Assembly (NCBI RefSeq): GCF_036010325.1
Contig: NZ_CP108549.1
Location: 3,596,001-3,660,000, forward strand
Length of the DNA: 64,000 nucleotides
Direction: 5' to 3'
Source of the DNA: Streptomyces sp. NBC_01210
Lineage (GTDB): Bacteria; Actinomycetota; Actinomycetes; Streptomycetales; Streptomycetaceae
The translations under genes were made by a program, and so were the position numbers. Within the stretch, counting starts at the first letter, position 1. The number at the start of each line of letters is the position of its first letter. The notes beneath the pieces are model-generated. The model did no database searches, was not told the origin of the DNA, and saw nothing but the letters and a program-made list of their open reading frames with translations. Positions 17,484-27,535 of this stretch are shown piece by piece.

Positions 17484-17519
17484 AAGGGCGGCCACCCGAC
17501 ATACAGGGTGGCCGCCCTT
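17484..17519 (-). terminator. terminator of hup
   Basis: AAGGGCGGCCACCC and GGGTGGCCGCCCTT form a perfect 14-bp stem with an 8-base loop, just beyond the hup stop codon on the minus strand. Confidence 0.85.
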
Positions 17520-17537
17520 CGTGCTGTGCCTCGGGGC

Positions 17538-17819
17538 TTACTTGCCCTTGGCGGCTTCCTTGAGCTTGGAGCCCGCGGAGACCTTCACGCTGTAGCCGGC
17601 CGGGATCTGGATCGGGTCGCCGGTCTGCGGGTTACGAGCGGTGCGAGCGGCACGGTGGGTGCGCTCGAAGGTCAGGAAGCCGGGAATGGTGACCTTCTCG
17701 TCGCCCTTGGAGACGACCTCGCCGACCACCTCGGCGAGAGCGGCCAGTACAGCGTCGGCGTCCTTCCGGGTCACCTCGGCACGGTCGGCCAGCGCGGCCA
17801 CCAGCTCACTGCGGTTCAT
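17538..17819 (-). CDS. hup: HU family nucleoid DNA-binding protein
   Basis: 93 residues, the short HU form (the long Lys-rich-tailed HupS type is excluded by length). Features are the N-terminal MNRSELVAALA dimer helix, GFLTFERTHRAARTARNPQTG as the DNA-binding arm, and an ending AAKGK. It binds and bends DNA as a dimer in the nucleoid. Single gene with its own terminator; the 313-base upstream spacer presumably holds its promoter. Confidence 0.95.
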   Translation of the reverse strand: MNRSELVAALADRAEVTRKDADAVLAALAEVVGEVVSKGDEKVTIPGFLTFERTHRAARTARNPQTGDPIQIPAGYSVKVSAGSKLKEAAKGK

Positions 17820-18132
17820 GTTGTTACTCCCGTGTTCTTCTTGCCTGTGAGGCGTGAGATCGAAGCCGATGCTGCCAGGGCCCTCGGACAGTCCCCGGAC
17901 CCGGGTCTGCTGTCAGACCCTCGCGCCCGAATACGCATCCTGCCCCCACCAGCGGCGGGAAAGCCAATCCGGCACCCTCCGGAGTCACACGAAAAGCGCC
18001 ACTGCCTCGTCGTGGTGACGTTCCGTCTACTCTTCGGAGACTCCGCGGAGCCGCAGAGCCTCGAGCGCGGGGCTCATGGTCCGTCACCCTAGAGCCGCAT
18101 TCCCGGCCCCGCGACCCGCGACGCGCCGTACG
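17820..18132. other. hup upstream spacer
   Basis: 313 bases between malic enzyme and hup. It must hold the hup promoter on the minus strand, but I cannot point to convincing -10/-35 boxes. A short frame at 17824-18087 has no family features and is rejected. Confidence 0.4.
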
Positions 18133-19566
18133 TCAGGACGACGTGGGGCCCGTCACAGCCGCGCCGGCCGTCTTCGCGGCGTTGCGTACCGCTCCGGCGA
18201 CCGCTCCCGCGACCTTGTCGTTGAAGACGGACGGGATGATGTAGTTCGGGTTGAGTTCGTCCTCGGTGACGACATCCGCCAGCGCCGCGGCCGCGGCGAG
18301 CATCATCTCCGTGTTGACGGTACGGGACTGGGCGTCCAGCAGACCGCGGAAGACGCCCGGGAAGACCAGCACGTTGTTGATCTGGTTGGGGAAGTCGGAG
18401 CGGCCGGTGGCGACAACTGCCGCCGTCTGGCGGGCGATTGCCGGGTCGACCTCCGGGTCGGGGTTCGCGAGCGCGAAGACGATCGCGCCGTCGGCCATCG
18501 CCGCGACATCCTCCGCGCCCAGCACGTTCGGGGCGGACACGCCGATGAAGACGTCCGCGCCGACGACCGCTTCCTTGAGCGTTCCGGTGACACCCTCGGG
18601 GTTGGTGTTGTCGGCGATCCAGCGCAGCGGCGAGTCGGGAGCGGCGGCCACCAGGTCCGCGCGGCCCGCGTGCACCACACCGTGGATGTCGGCGACGACG
18701 GCGTGCTTGACGCCTGCCGCGATCAAGAGCTTCAGGATGGCCGTACCGGCCGCGCCGGCGCCGGACATGACGACCCGTACGTCCCCGATGGCCTTGCCCA
18801 CCACGCGCAGCGCGTTGGTCAGCGAGGCGAGGACGACGATCGCGGTGCCGTGCTGGTCGTCGTGGAAGACCGGGATGTCCAGGGCCTCGCGCAGCCGCGC
18901 CTCGATCTCGAAGCAGCGGGGCGCGGAGATGTCCTCGAGGTTGATGCCCGCGAAGCCGGGGGCGATCGCCTTGACGATTTCGACGATGGCGTCGGTGTCC
19001 TGGGTGTCGAGACAGATCGGCCAGGCGTCGATGCCGGCGAAGCGCTTGAAGAGGGCCGCCTTGCCCTCCATCACCGGGAGCGCGGCCATGGGGCCGATGT
19101 TGCCGAGGCCCAGGACGGCGGAGCCGTCGGTCACCACTGCAACGGAGTTGCGCTTGATGGTGAGGCGTCGGGCGTCCTCGGGGTTCTCGGCGATCGCCAT
19201 GCAGACCCGCGCCACGCCCGGCGTGTAGATCATCGAGAGATCGTCACGGTTGCGGATGGGGTGCTTGGACTGCATCTCGATCTTGCCGCCGAGGTGCATC
19301 AGGAACGTACGGTCGGAGACCCTGCCGAGGACGACGCCCACGATCTTGCGCAGCTCCTCGACGATCTCGTCGGCGTGCGCGGTCGAGCTCGCTGCGATCG
19401 TGACGTCGATCCGCAGCTTCTCGTGGCCGGAAGCGGTCACATCCAGGCCGATCACAGAGCCGCCGGAGGACTCCACGGCCGTGGTGAGCTGGGAGACCGC
19501 GGTACCGCTCACGGGGACCTCCAGCCGGACCGTCATCGAGTACGAGACGCTGGGCGCCGTTGCCAT
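18133..19566 (-). CDS. NAD(P)-dependent malic enzyme with N-terminal ACT domain
   Basis: 477 residues. It decarboxylates malate to pyruvate, linking the TCA cycle to NAD(P)H and acetyl-CoA supply. Residues 1-80 or so resemble an ACT regulatory domain. The malic domain follows (YTPGVARVCMAIAENP, KRNSVAVVTDGSAVLGLGN, FHDDQHGTAIVV), then a Rossmann domain (VMSGAGAAGTAILK). The ATG at 19566 has GAGGAA upstream. The spacer in front contains an inverted-repeat operator candidate, a GGAA-capped hairpin and a probable small RNA. Cofactor preference cannot be read safely from the sequence. Confidence 0.93.
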   Translation of the reverse strand: MATAPSVSYSMTVRLEVPVSGTAVSQLTTAVESSGGSVIGLDVTASGHEKLRIDVTIAASSTAHADEIVEELRKIVGVVLGRVSDRTFLMHLGGKIEMQSKHPIRNRDDLSMIYTPGVARVCMAIAENPEDARRLTIKRNSVAVVTDGSAVLGLGNIGPMAALPVMEGKAALFKRFAGIDAWPICLDTQDTDAIVEIVKAIAPGFAGINLEDISAPRCFEIEARLREALDIPVFHDDQHGTAIVVLASLTNALRVVGKAIGDVRVVMSGAGAAGTAILKLLIAAGVKHAVVADIHGVVHAGRADLVAAAPDSPLRWIADNTNPEGVTGTLKEAVVGADVFIGVSAPNVLGAEDVAAMADGAIVFALANPDPEVDPAIARQTAAVVATGRSDFPNQINNVLVFPGVFRGLLDAQSRTVNTEMMLAAAAALADVVTEDELNPNYIIPSVFNDKVAGAVAGAVRNAAKTAGAAVTGPTSS

Positions 19567-19647
19567 GACCGGGTTCCTCTGCTTTCGCTAGCTTCATTGC
19601 CATGCGGCCGCGGCTCATGCCCGGCGACGCTTTCCGATGGTCGCACC

Positions 19648-19666
19648 TACCTGCGAGTAGCAGGTA
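19648..19666. promoter_or_regulatory. operator-like inverted repeat upstream of malic enzyme
   Basis: TACCTGC-GAGTA-GCAGGTA, a perfect 7-bp inverted repeat with a 5-base spacer, 82 bases upstream of the malic enzyme start. The form fits a TetR- or GntR-type site; the regulator is unknown. Confidence 0.5.
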
Positions 19667-19742
19667 ATAGTGGTCATTTAGTTTTCGGAAACAGCTTTCC
19701 ACCATACGAGATGGGGCTGTCCCGGCGGAAGCCCCCAATGAA

Positions 19743-19778
19743 ACAGGTCCGCGCCACCTTCCGGTGACGCGGACCTGT
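19743..19778 (-). terminator. 16-bp GGAA-capped hairpin
   Basis: On the minus strand ACAGGTCCGCGTCACC pairs with GGTGGCGCGGACCTGT (one G-U pair) around a GGAA tetraloop of the GNRA type, followed by TTCATT. It sits downstream of the helicase and RNA candidate and upstream of malic enzyme, so it is most likely a terminator or an RNA-stabilising element. Confidence 0.65.
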
Positions 19779-19789
19779 CTCTCGTACGA

Positions 19790-19884
19790 AAAGGTGGCAC
19801 CGACCCGCCATGCTCGCCTCGCGGCAAGTGGTCGCTCGCAGCGACGAAGGTTGGGCCCGGGGGCTTGGATCGAGCCGGTGCCAC
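19790..19884 (-). ncRNA. candidate small RNA upstream of malic enzyme
   Basis: About 95 bases closed by a perfect 9-bp stem, GTGGCACCG (19884-19876) with CGGTGCCAC (19802-19794). The 3' arm runs straight into CTTTTC on the minus strand, an intrinsic-terminator arrangement. A TANNNT-type -10 box (TAGCCT, 19894-19889) lies five bases before the 5' arm, placing transcription initiation at its edge. Inner hairpins are possible, for example GTCGC/GCGAC. No match to riboswitch or SRP motifs that I know. No clear -35 box. Confidence 0.45.
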
Positions 19885-20011
19885 ACTCAGGCTAACACTG
19901 TGTTTTTCCCGGGGGACGCCCCCGGGACCAACAATCCCGGTAGGCGATTCCCGCATCGCGGGTTGCTCGGAATCAGAACGGATCAGCGTCCGTTCAGTAC
20001 CGGGCCGGCGT

Positions 20012-20055
20012 CGGACCGGCCCCCCATCAGTCCCGGACCGGCCCCCCATCAGTCC
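20012..20055. repeat. 22-bp tandem repeat downstream of HelD-like gene
   Basis: Two perfect copies of a 22-base unit starting CGGACCGGCCCCCCATCAG, followed by degenerate GGATCAG units that run into the helicase stop region. Confidence 0.7.
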
Positions 20056-20070
20056 CGGATCAGACCCGGA

Positions 20071-22467
20071 TCAGTCCCGCAGGAGGTCAGGCACGCCGTT
20101 CGCGTCCGGCTCGTCGCGCCGGTCCGAGACCACCGTCAGCTGCTGGGTCGCCCGCGTCAGCGCCACGTACAACACCCGCAGCCCGGCCGGGGACTCGTCC
20201 GCGATCTCCGCGGGCGAGACAACGACGGTCGCGTCGTACTCCAGTCCCTTCGCCTCCAGCGAGCCGAGCGCCACCACGCGCTCGCCGAGCCCGGCCAGCC
20301 ACCGTGCCACCTGCTCGCGCCGGTTCATCGCGACGACGACACCGACCGTGCCGTCCACCTGGTCCAGCAGGCGCTTCGCCTCCGCCCGTACGGCCGAGGC
20401 CCGGTCACCGTCCCGCACCACCGCGAAGCGCGGCCGTACGCCCGTGGAGCGGACCGCGGACGGCGACTCCATGCCCGGCATCGCCAGCGCCAGCACCTTG
20501 GCCGCCAGCTCGGCGATCTCGGCCGGATTGCGATAGTTGACGGTCAGCTCGAAGCGGCGGCGCGGACGGCTGCCGAGCGCCTCGTCGCGTGCTTCGGCCG
20601 CCTCGTCCGGGGACGACCAGGACGACTGCGCCGGATCGCCGACAACCGTCCAGGTGGCGTGCCGGCCGCGGCGGCCGACCATCCGCCACTGCATCGGAGT
20701 CAGGTCCTGCGCCTCGTCGACGATGACATGCGCGTACTCGGTACGTTCCTGCGCCAGCCGCTCGGCACGCTCGCGCTGCGACTCCTGGCGCTGCGGCATC
20801 AGCTCCTCCAGTCCGGTGAGCTGGTCCAGCGGGTCGAGTTCACGCTTCCTGCGCGGACGGGCCGGGGTGCCCAGCAGTGTCCCCAGCTCGTCCAGGAGGG
20901 CCACGTCGTGTACGGAGAGAGGGCCCCGGCCGTCGTCGCCGAGCCGCCGCAGGGAGCGGGCCAGACGGCGCACCTCGCCCGGGTTGAGCACCCGCCGCGC
21001 CCACCGGCCCAGCCGCCGCTCGTCGGCCATCGCGACGAGCACGCCGCGCGGCGTCAGCTCCGGCCACCACGCGTCCAGGAACTCGATGAAGCTGTCCTCG
21101 CCGCTGATGTCCTCGTCGAAGGAGGACCGCAGCTCGGCCGCGAGCTCGGGGTCGCCGAGCGAAGAAGACGCACCGCGCCCCGCGGATCCGGACTTCGACC
21201 AGAGGGCGTCCAGCAGCAGCCTGCGGGCGCGCGGGCGCAGCAGATTGACCGGGGTGGTGCCGCCGAGGACGTTGTGGCGGATGCGATGGAGCTCGTCGGC
21301 CTCGATCTCGAGGCGGCGGCCGAAGGCCACGACGCGCAGCCGGTCGGGCGCTCCGGACGGGGTCTGGGGCTCCTCGCCGAAGGCAAGCTGCCCCGCCGGC
21401 TCCACCGCGGGTCCCGACAGCTCCAGCGCGCCCCGCGCGGCATGGCGCAGCACTTTCAGCATCCGCGAGGAGCCCTTGATCCGGGCCACGGCCGGCTCGT
21501 CGTACGCCGTGGCCTCCGCGCCGTCGACCAGATTGCCGACCGCGCGGATCGCGACCTGCCCCTCCTCACCCAGCGAAGGCAGCACGCCCTCGGTGTACGC
21601 GACGAGCAGCGGGGTCGGCGAGACGATGAGGATGCCGCCCGCGTATCTCCTGCGGTCCTGGTAGAGCAGATACGCCGCCCGGTGCAGGGCCACCGCTGTC
21701 TTGCCGGTCCCCGGGCCACCCTCGACATACGTCACGGAAGCGGCCGGGGCGCGGATCACCAGATCCTGCTCCGCCTGGATGGAGGCGACGATGTCCCGCA
21801 TCGAGTGGCTGCGGGCCTGTCCGAGCGCCGCCATCAGCGCGCCGTCCCCGATGACCGGGAGCGCGGCGCCGTCCAGCGTGGCGGTCAGCTCCGGGCGCAT
21901 CAGGTCGTCCTCGACGCCGAGGACCTTGCGGCCCTTGGAGCGGATGACCCGGCGGCGTACCACCCGGCCGGGATCGACCGGCGTCGAGCGGTAGAAGGGC
22001 GCGGCGGCCGGGGCCCGCCAGTCGATGACCAGCGGCGCGTAGTCGGAGTCGAGAACGCCGATACGGCCGATGTGCAGGGTCTCGCCGATCTCGGCGGTGT
22101 TGTCGGCGCGTACGGCGTCGTCGGCGGGCTCGACCGAGGTGTATGCCCCGTCCGGGCCCTTCTCGCCGTCCTTGCCGTACAGCAGGTCGATCCGGCCGAA
22201 GAGGAAGTCCTCGAACTCGTTGTTCAGGCGGTTGAGGTGCACACCCGCCCTGAAGACCTGGGCGTCCCGCTCGGCGAGCGCGCCCGGCGTGCCGACCTGG
22301 CCGCGTTTGGCGGCGTCGTTCATCAAGAACTCCGCCTCGTGGATCTTCTCCTCGAGGCGGCGGTACACCTGGTCGAGATGTTCCTGCTCAACACCGATTT
22401 CACGGTCCCTGACCGTGTCAACGGCGGATTCGACCATGGAATCTACAGCGGCATCCTGCGCGGCCAC
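20071..22467 (-). CDS. HelD-like superfamily 1 ATPase (RNA polymerase recycling type)
   Basis: 798 residues starting GTG behind AAGGGGG. An N-terminal coiled-coil arm (about 1-90) precedes a split UvrD-like motor: Walker A GGPGTGKTAVALHR, Walker B/DEXX VIVDEAQDLTP, motif III WTVVGDPAQSSW, motif VI LYVALTRA. This is the layout of HelD proteins, which bind RNA polymerase and release it from stalled complexes; the N-terminal arm is atypical for true helicases. I see no rifamycin-associated element upstream, so a HelR-type resistance role is not indicated. It stands alone. Confidence 0.88.
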   Translation of the reverse strand: MAAQDAAVDSMVESAVDTVRDREIGVEQEHLDQVYRRLEEKIHEAEFLMNDAAKRGQVGTPGALAERDAQVFRAGVHLNRLNNEFEDFLFGRIDLLYGKDGEKGPDGAYTSVEPADDAVRADNTAEIGETLHIGRIGVLDSDYAPLVIDWRAPAAAPFYRSTPVDPGRVVRRRVIRSKGRKVLGVEDDLMRPELTATLDGAALPVIGDGALMAALGQARSHSMRDIVASIQAEQDLVIRAPAASVTYVEGGPGTGKTAVALHRAAYLLYQDRRRYAGGILIVSPTPLLVAYTEGVLPSLGEEGQVAIRAVGNLVDGAEATAYDEPAVARIKGSSRMLKVLRHAARGALELSGPAVEPAGQLAFGEEPQTPSGAPDRLRVVAFGRRLEIEADELHRIRHNVLGGTTPVNLLRPRARRLLLDALWSKSGSAGRGASSSLGDPELAAELRSSFDEDISGEDSFIEFLDAWWPELTPRGVLVAMADERRLGRWARRVLNPGEVRRLARSLRRLGDDGRGPLSVHDVALLDELGTLLGTPARPRRKRELDPLDQLTGLEELMPQRQESQRERAERLAQERTEYAHVIVDEAQDLTPMQWRMVGRRGRHATWTVVGDPAQSSWSSPDEAAEARDEALGSRPRRRFELTVNYRNPAEIAELAAKVLALAMPGMESPSAVRSTGVRPRFAVVRDGDRASAVRAEAKRLLDQVDGTVGVVVAMNRREQVARWLAGLGERVVALGSLEAKGLEYDATVVVSPAEIADESPAGLRVLYVALTRATQQLTVVSDRRDEPDANGVPDLLRD

Positions 22468-22528
22468 CGAGGCCCCCTTCTGACGTGCACTGGGCAGCCG
22501 TCAACCGTACGCGAAGGGGGCGAATCTG

Positions 22529-23371
22529 TCAGGCTTCGACCTCCACCAGTCGCTTGCCGTCAAACGTACGGACCTCGAAGTGGTCGATGTCGTTGCGGTC
22601 CATCGCCGCGCCGCCGTGGACGTAGAGCGGGTTCTTGCCCAGGGCGTTCGGGCTGTTCGCGATCCCGTACCCCCACTTCGGCACCGCCCAGGAGGTCACG
22701 ACCTCCTGCTCGCCTGTCTTGGAGACGGCGACCAGGTTGCACTTCAGCGGACCCTTGACGTTCTTCAGTTCGAGAACGGTGTGGGTGCCCCAGGCCTTCT
22801 TCTCCATACCGACGGTCGCGCTGACCTTGGTCGTCGCGTCCGTCGCCCGGATCTTCTCGTCCATGTGGTTGAAGAAGGCGTCCTCGGCGGGACTGGTCGG
22901 GTGCGGGTCGGTGCCCGCGCCCGCCTCGTTCTTGGTGCCGGTGTCGTTCGCCGTGACGACGACCGCAACGGCGGGACCACCGATGATCAGCGCCGCGGCG
23001 GCCGCGACCAGATACATCCCGCGCCTGCGCTTCTGCGCCCGCTTGGCCGCGACCTCGTCGAGCAGTCCGCCGAGCAGCTTCGGGCTGGGCGCCTTCGGCA
23101 CCACGGGAACGGGCCTCGGTGGCGGGAATTCCGCCCCCGGCATGGCGTGCAGACCGGGCATGCTCAGCACATTCGACTGCTGGACCGGTGCCGGCGCCTC
23201 CGCCAGCATGGCCAGCATCGGCTCCATCCCGGAGAACTCCTCGAGGTGGGCGGCGCAAATGTCGCAGCCCGCCAGATGCGCCTCGAAGGCGGAGGCGTCC
23301 GCGTCGTCGAGAACGCCGAGCACGTATGCGCCGACCGCATCGTGTACGGATTCCTGCTCATACATGGTCAT
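22529..23371 (-). CDS. anti-sigma factor with zinc-binding N-terminus
   Basis: 280 residues. The N-terminal zinc anti-sigma motif is His32-x3-Cys36-x2-Cys39 (HLAGCDIC). A cytoplasmic linker leads to one membrane helix at about 117-138 and an extracellular domain of about 140 residues (RskA-like C-terminal domain). It would hold the adjacent ECF sigma factor inactive at the membrane until an envelope signal. Its ATG overlaps the sigma stop (ATGA), so the pair is translationally coupled. Confidence 0.88.
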   Translation of the reverse strand: MTMYEQESVHDAVGAYVLGVLDDADASAFEAHLAGCDICAAHLEEFSGMEPMLAMLAEAPAPVQQSNVLSMPGLHAMPGAEFPPPRPVPVVPKAPSPKLLGGLLDEVAAKRAQKRRRGMYLVAAAAALIIGGPAVAVVVTANDTGTKNEAGAGTDPHPTSPAEDAFFNHMDEKIRATDATTKVSATVGMEKKAWGTHTVLELKNVKGPLKCNLVAVSKTGEQEVVTSWAVPKWGYGIANSPNALGKNPLYVHGGAAMDRNDIDHFEVRTFDGKRLVEVEA

Positions 23372-23955
23372 GCCGTGACCCCCCTCTCCTCCAGAGCGAG
23401 CTTCATGGAACGGAGTGCGTAGAACACACGGGACCGCACCGTCCCGCTGGGTATGCCGAGCGTTTCGGCCGCCTCATTGACCGTACGGCCCTTGAAATAC
23501 GTCTCGACCAACACTTCCCTGTGGGCGGGCGTCAAATCATCGAGCGCATCAGAGAGCGTCATCAGCCACAACGCCTTGTCGATCTCGTCCTCCGCGGGCA
23601 TGACCTCCAGCGGCGACGGATCGACCTCCTGCGGCCGGGCCTGCCGGCTGCGGTGACCGTCGATAACGATGCGGCGTGCCACCGTCACCAGCCAGGGTCG
23701 GACAGAGCCGGTCGCTCGGTTGAGCTGACCGGCGTTCTTCCAGGCACGGATGAGCGTCTCCTGCACCACGTCCTCGGCGCGCTGGCGATCGCCGGCGACG
23801 AGGCGCAGTACATAAGCAAGCAAAGGTCCCGCATGTTCGCGATACAGCGCGCGCATGAGTTCCTCGTCAGGTGCTGAGGAGTCGATGCGTGGCTTCTCGC
23901 TGCGATGGCGGGCCCTTTGCGGACGGTCATCGGCCACGGCCGCATCCTTGCGCAC
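23368..23955 (-). CDS. ECF sigma factor
   Basis: 195 residues, GTG start behind GGGAGG. Region 2 spans about 35-100 (MRALYREHAGPLLAYVLRLV, AEDVVQETLIRAWKN, PWLVTVARRIVID). Region 4 spans about 130-185 with the helix-turn-helix GRTVNEAAETLGIPSGTVRS. Of the SigK/SigL-like group usually paired with a membrane anti-sigma, encoded immediately downstream. By position it probably corresponds to S. coelicolor SigU, but I am not certain. The signal is unknown. Confidence 0.9.
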   Translation of the reverse strand: MRKDAAVADDRPQRARHRSEKPRIDSSAPDEELMRALYREHAGPLLAYVLRLVAGDRQRAEDVVQETLIRAWKNAGQLNRATGSVRPWLVTVARRIVIDGHRSRQARPQEVDPSPLEVMPAEDEIDKALWLMTLSDALDDLTPAHREVLVETYFKGRTVNEAAETLGIPSGTVRSRVFYALRSMKLALEERGVTA

Positions 23956-24086
23956 CTGAACCTCCCGGTCGAGACCCTGATTTCGGCTGACTGCTTCTCC
24001 CCCATCACTACGGGGACCACAGACGCATCACTCAACGCACAGCCAAAAAACTTTCAAGATCTTTTACGGCGGCTCCGGGAGGGGTC

Positions 24087-24692
24087 TCAGGCCCTCGCCA
24101 CGGCGGCCCTGCGGCGGTGCCTGGCAACCCGCTCGCGGTTCCCGCACACCTCGCTGGAGCACCAGCGGCGCCGCCGTCCCCGCGAGGTGTCGAGGTAGAC
24201 GCGGCGGCAGTTGTCGCCCTCGCACCGCCGCAGCCGGGCCCGGGAAACCGGGTCGGTCAGCAGCTCCACGGCGTCGCGGGCGACGGCGGCGAGCAGCGCC
24301 TCGCAGTCGGGCGCGGCGCTCAGCGTCCGTACCAGCGAGCCGTCCGGGGCGCGTACGGCTCGGACCCCGGGCGGCGGCCCCGCGGCAAAGACATTGACGC
24401 GCTCGAGAGCGAACTCGGCGCAGCGGCCGTCGATCTGGCCCCGCACCAGCTGCCCGACACAGTCCCGCAGTTCGACGAACCTGGCCGCCCAGTGGCCGTC
24501 GACGGCAGCAAGCGGTGTCCCCGCGGGCACCAGCCCCGCCCCCACCAGCCACTGCCCGAGCCGTCCGGCCTCCGCCAGCGGCTCCTCGGCGCCGGAGGCC
24601 ATGCCGGAGGCCGTCTCCGAGGTCGCCACCAGGTCCAGGCAGATGCGCCCTGAGTCGAACCGCCAGTCGTACGAGCCCATGCCCGCCGTCAT
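24087..24692 (-). CDS. CGNR zinc-finger/ABATE domain transcription factor
   Basis: 201 residues. The N-terminal ABATE stress-response region opens with YDWRFDSGRICLDLVAT. The C-terminal CGNR zinc finger has CEGDNCRRVYLDTSRGRRRRWCSSEVCGNR broken by its four Cys residues, then a basic helix. Such proteins are predicted DNA-binding regulators. The start is uncertain between the ATG at 24692 and one four codons later at 24680. Confidence 0.85.
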   Translation of the reverse strand: MTAGMGSYDWRFDSGRICLDLVATSETASGMASGAEEPLAEAGRLGQWLVGAGLVPAGTPLAAVDGHWAARFVELRDCVGQLVRGQIDGRCAEFALERVNVFAAGPPPGVRAVRAPDGSLVRTLSAAPDCEALLAAVARDAVELLTDPVSRARLRRCEGDNCRRVYLDTSRGRRRRWCSSEVCGNRERVARHRRRAAVARA

Positions 24693-24825
24693 GCGCCTGT
24701 CACCGCCTCGGGGTCTCGGAGCTTGTCTCGGAGGTTGCCGGTGGGAGCCGTTCCCTTTCAGAGTGCCCGTCCAAAGGCGCGGCCGGAACCCCTCCTCCTG
24801 CCCGGTCCGGCCGCGTTTTCCGGCG

Positions 24826-26232
<1,407 letters not shown>

Positions 26233-26260
26233 TCAGGTTGCATGCATCGGGAGGTGAACT

Positions 26261-26797
26261 TCAGGGCGTGGGTGGGTCGTTGTGCAGAATCCGCTGGAAG
26301 AGGCGGTGGTCACGCCACTCGCCGTTGATGTGCAGATAGCGCGAGGCCGTGCCGATGACCTCGAAGGAGCACTTGACGAGGACCCGTTGGGAGGCTGCGT
26401 TGTCGAGGAGGGTGCCTGCCTGGATGCGGTGCAGGCCGAGCTCCTCGCGGGCGGCCCGGCAGACCTCCTCGACCGCTCGGGTGGCGAGCCCGCGGCCGGT
26501 GTACTCGGCGTCGATCCAGTAGCCGAGACTCGCGCTGCGGAAGGGGCCGAGGACGATGTCGGTGAGAGTGAACTGGCCGACAACGCGGCGGTCGTCGGTG
26601 AAGTGCCAGCGCCTGACCGCCGGATCGGGCGCGAGCCGGACGGCCTGCCCCTCGGGCGTGAAGAACGCGGCGGGACGGTGCGGCGACCAGGGCCGCATAT
26701 GGTCGCGGTTGCGGACCAGGGCGTCGGCCACCGCCTCGGCGAGGCGTGCGGCGTCGTCCGGGCCGTCGAGGCTGAGGCGGACATGATCAGTGCTCAT
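26261..26797 (-). CDS. GNAT N-acetyltransferase (RimJ/RimL-like)
   Basis: 178 residues from ATG 26797. The acetyl-CoA loop is YTGRGLATRAVEEVC (about 98-112), preceded by the LGYWID strand typical of ribosomal-protein Ser/Ala acetyltransferase relatives; LLDNAASQRVLVKCSFEVIG follows. The substrate is not known. The same frame continues upstream through a 15-bp tandem repeat, but family similarity begins only after this ATG. Confidence 0.88.
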   Translation of the reverse strand: MSTDHVRLSLDGPDDAARLAEAVADALVRNRDHMRPWSPHRPAAFFTPEGQAVRLAPDPAVRRWHFTDDRRVVGQFTLTDIVLGPFRSASLGYWIDAEYTGRGLATRAVEEVCRAAREELGLHRIQAGTLLDNAASQRVLVKCSFEVIGTASRYLHINGEWRDHRLFQRILHNDPPTP

Positions 26798-26804
26798 CCT
26801 GCGT

Positions 26805-26894
26805 ACCGTAGACGTCCGCACCGTAGGCACCTGCACCGTAGACACCTGGACCGTGGACGCCTGGACCGTGGACGCCTGGACCGTGGACGCCTGG
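26805..26894. repeat. 15-bp tandem repeat in divergent promoter region
   Basis: Six consecutive units of ACCGTRGACGCCTGG, the last three identical and the first three drifting. They lie between the GNAT start and the divergent membrane gene. Confidence 0.85.
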
Positions 26895-26953
26895 ACATGG
26901 GGTTGCGACGCTCGCCCATGGAGAGGGTCCACTGCCACCGCTTGACTGATGGC

Positions 26954-27535
26954 ATGACACAGAACAAGGCGGAGATCAGGGCAGAGAACAGGGCGGAGAG
27001 CAGGGCAGCCGGCAGGAGCGCTCAGGCCGTCCTCGGGGCGGCGACGGTGGCCAATGGCCTGGTCGCGGGCGTCTGGTACGCATACGCGACCTCCGTGATG
27101 CCGGCGCTGGCGCGCAGCGACGACCGGATCTATCTCGAGGTCATGCAGAACATCAACGAGGTGATCCAGAACCCCGCCTTCTTCGCGGGCTTCTTCGGTG
27201 CGCTGATCCTGGCCGCGGCCGCGGCCTGGCAGCAGCGCCGCTCCCCGGCACGCTGGTGGGCGGTGGCGGCGCTGGTGCTGTACGCCGCGGTGCTGCTGGT
27301 GACGACGGCGGTGAACATTCCGCTCAACGACCAGCTGGCAGCGGCCGGTGACCCGGCCCGGATCGCCGATCCTGCCGCCGTGCGCAAAAGCTTCGAGGAC
27401 CCGTGGGTCGCCTGGAACGTGGTGCGCCTGGTGCTGTCCACGGCCGCGCTCGCCTGCCTGTGGCGGGCGACCGCTCTCGTACGTCAGACGTCGGCGTACT
27501 TGGTGTCGGCAGCCGGGTCCAGCGCCAGCCGGTAG
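26954..27535 (+). CDS. DUF1772/anthrone oxygenase-like membrane protein
   Basis: 193 residues with four predicted membrane helices (about 25-47, 75-92, 100-120, 165-185). The family pattern VNIPLNDQLAA precedes the WVAWNVVR block. DUF1772 includes small membrane oxygenases acting on anthrones, but most members are uncharacterised. The ATG at 26954 is chosen because the longer upstream frame crosses the tandem repeat. The 3' end overlaps the convergent HemD-like gene by 52 bases. Confidence 0.8.
   Translation: MTQNKAEIRAENRAESRAAGRSAQAVLGAATVANGLVAGVWYAYATSVMPALARSDDRIYLEVMQNINEVIQNPAFFAGFFGALILAAAAAWQQRRSPARWWAVAALVLYAAVLLVTTAVNIPLNDQLAAAGDPARIADPAAVRKSFEDPWVAWNVVRLVLSTAALACLWRATALVRQTSAYLVSAAGSSASR

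Noticed and set aside
17824..18087. 87-codon frame upstream of hup
   Set aside because: No family features or ribosome site; lies in the hup promoter spacer.
19790..19884. SRP 4.5S RNA or known riboswitch upstream of malic enzyme
   Set aside because: The conserved SRP apical loop and riboswitch core motifs I know are missing.
22468..22528. Rifamycin-associated element before the HelD-like gene
   Set aside because: No GGGGCTTGC-type palindrome in the short upstream spacer, so a HelR call is not supported.
19810..22758. 982-codon plus-strand frame across the HelD-like gene
   Set aside because: Antisense shadow of a gene with intact Walker motifs.
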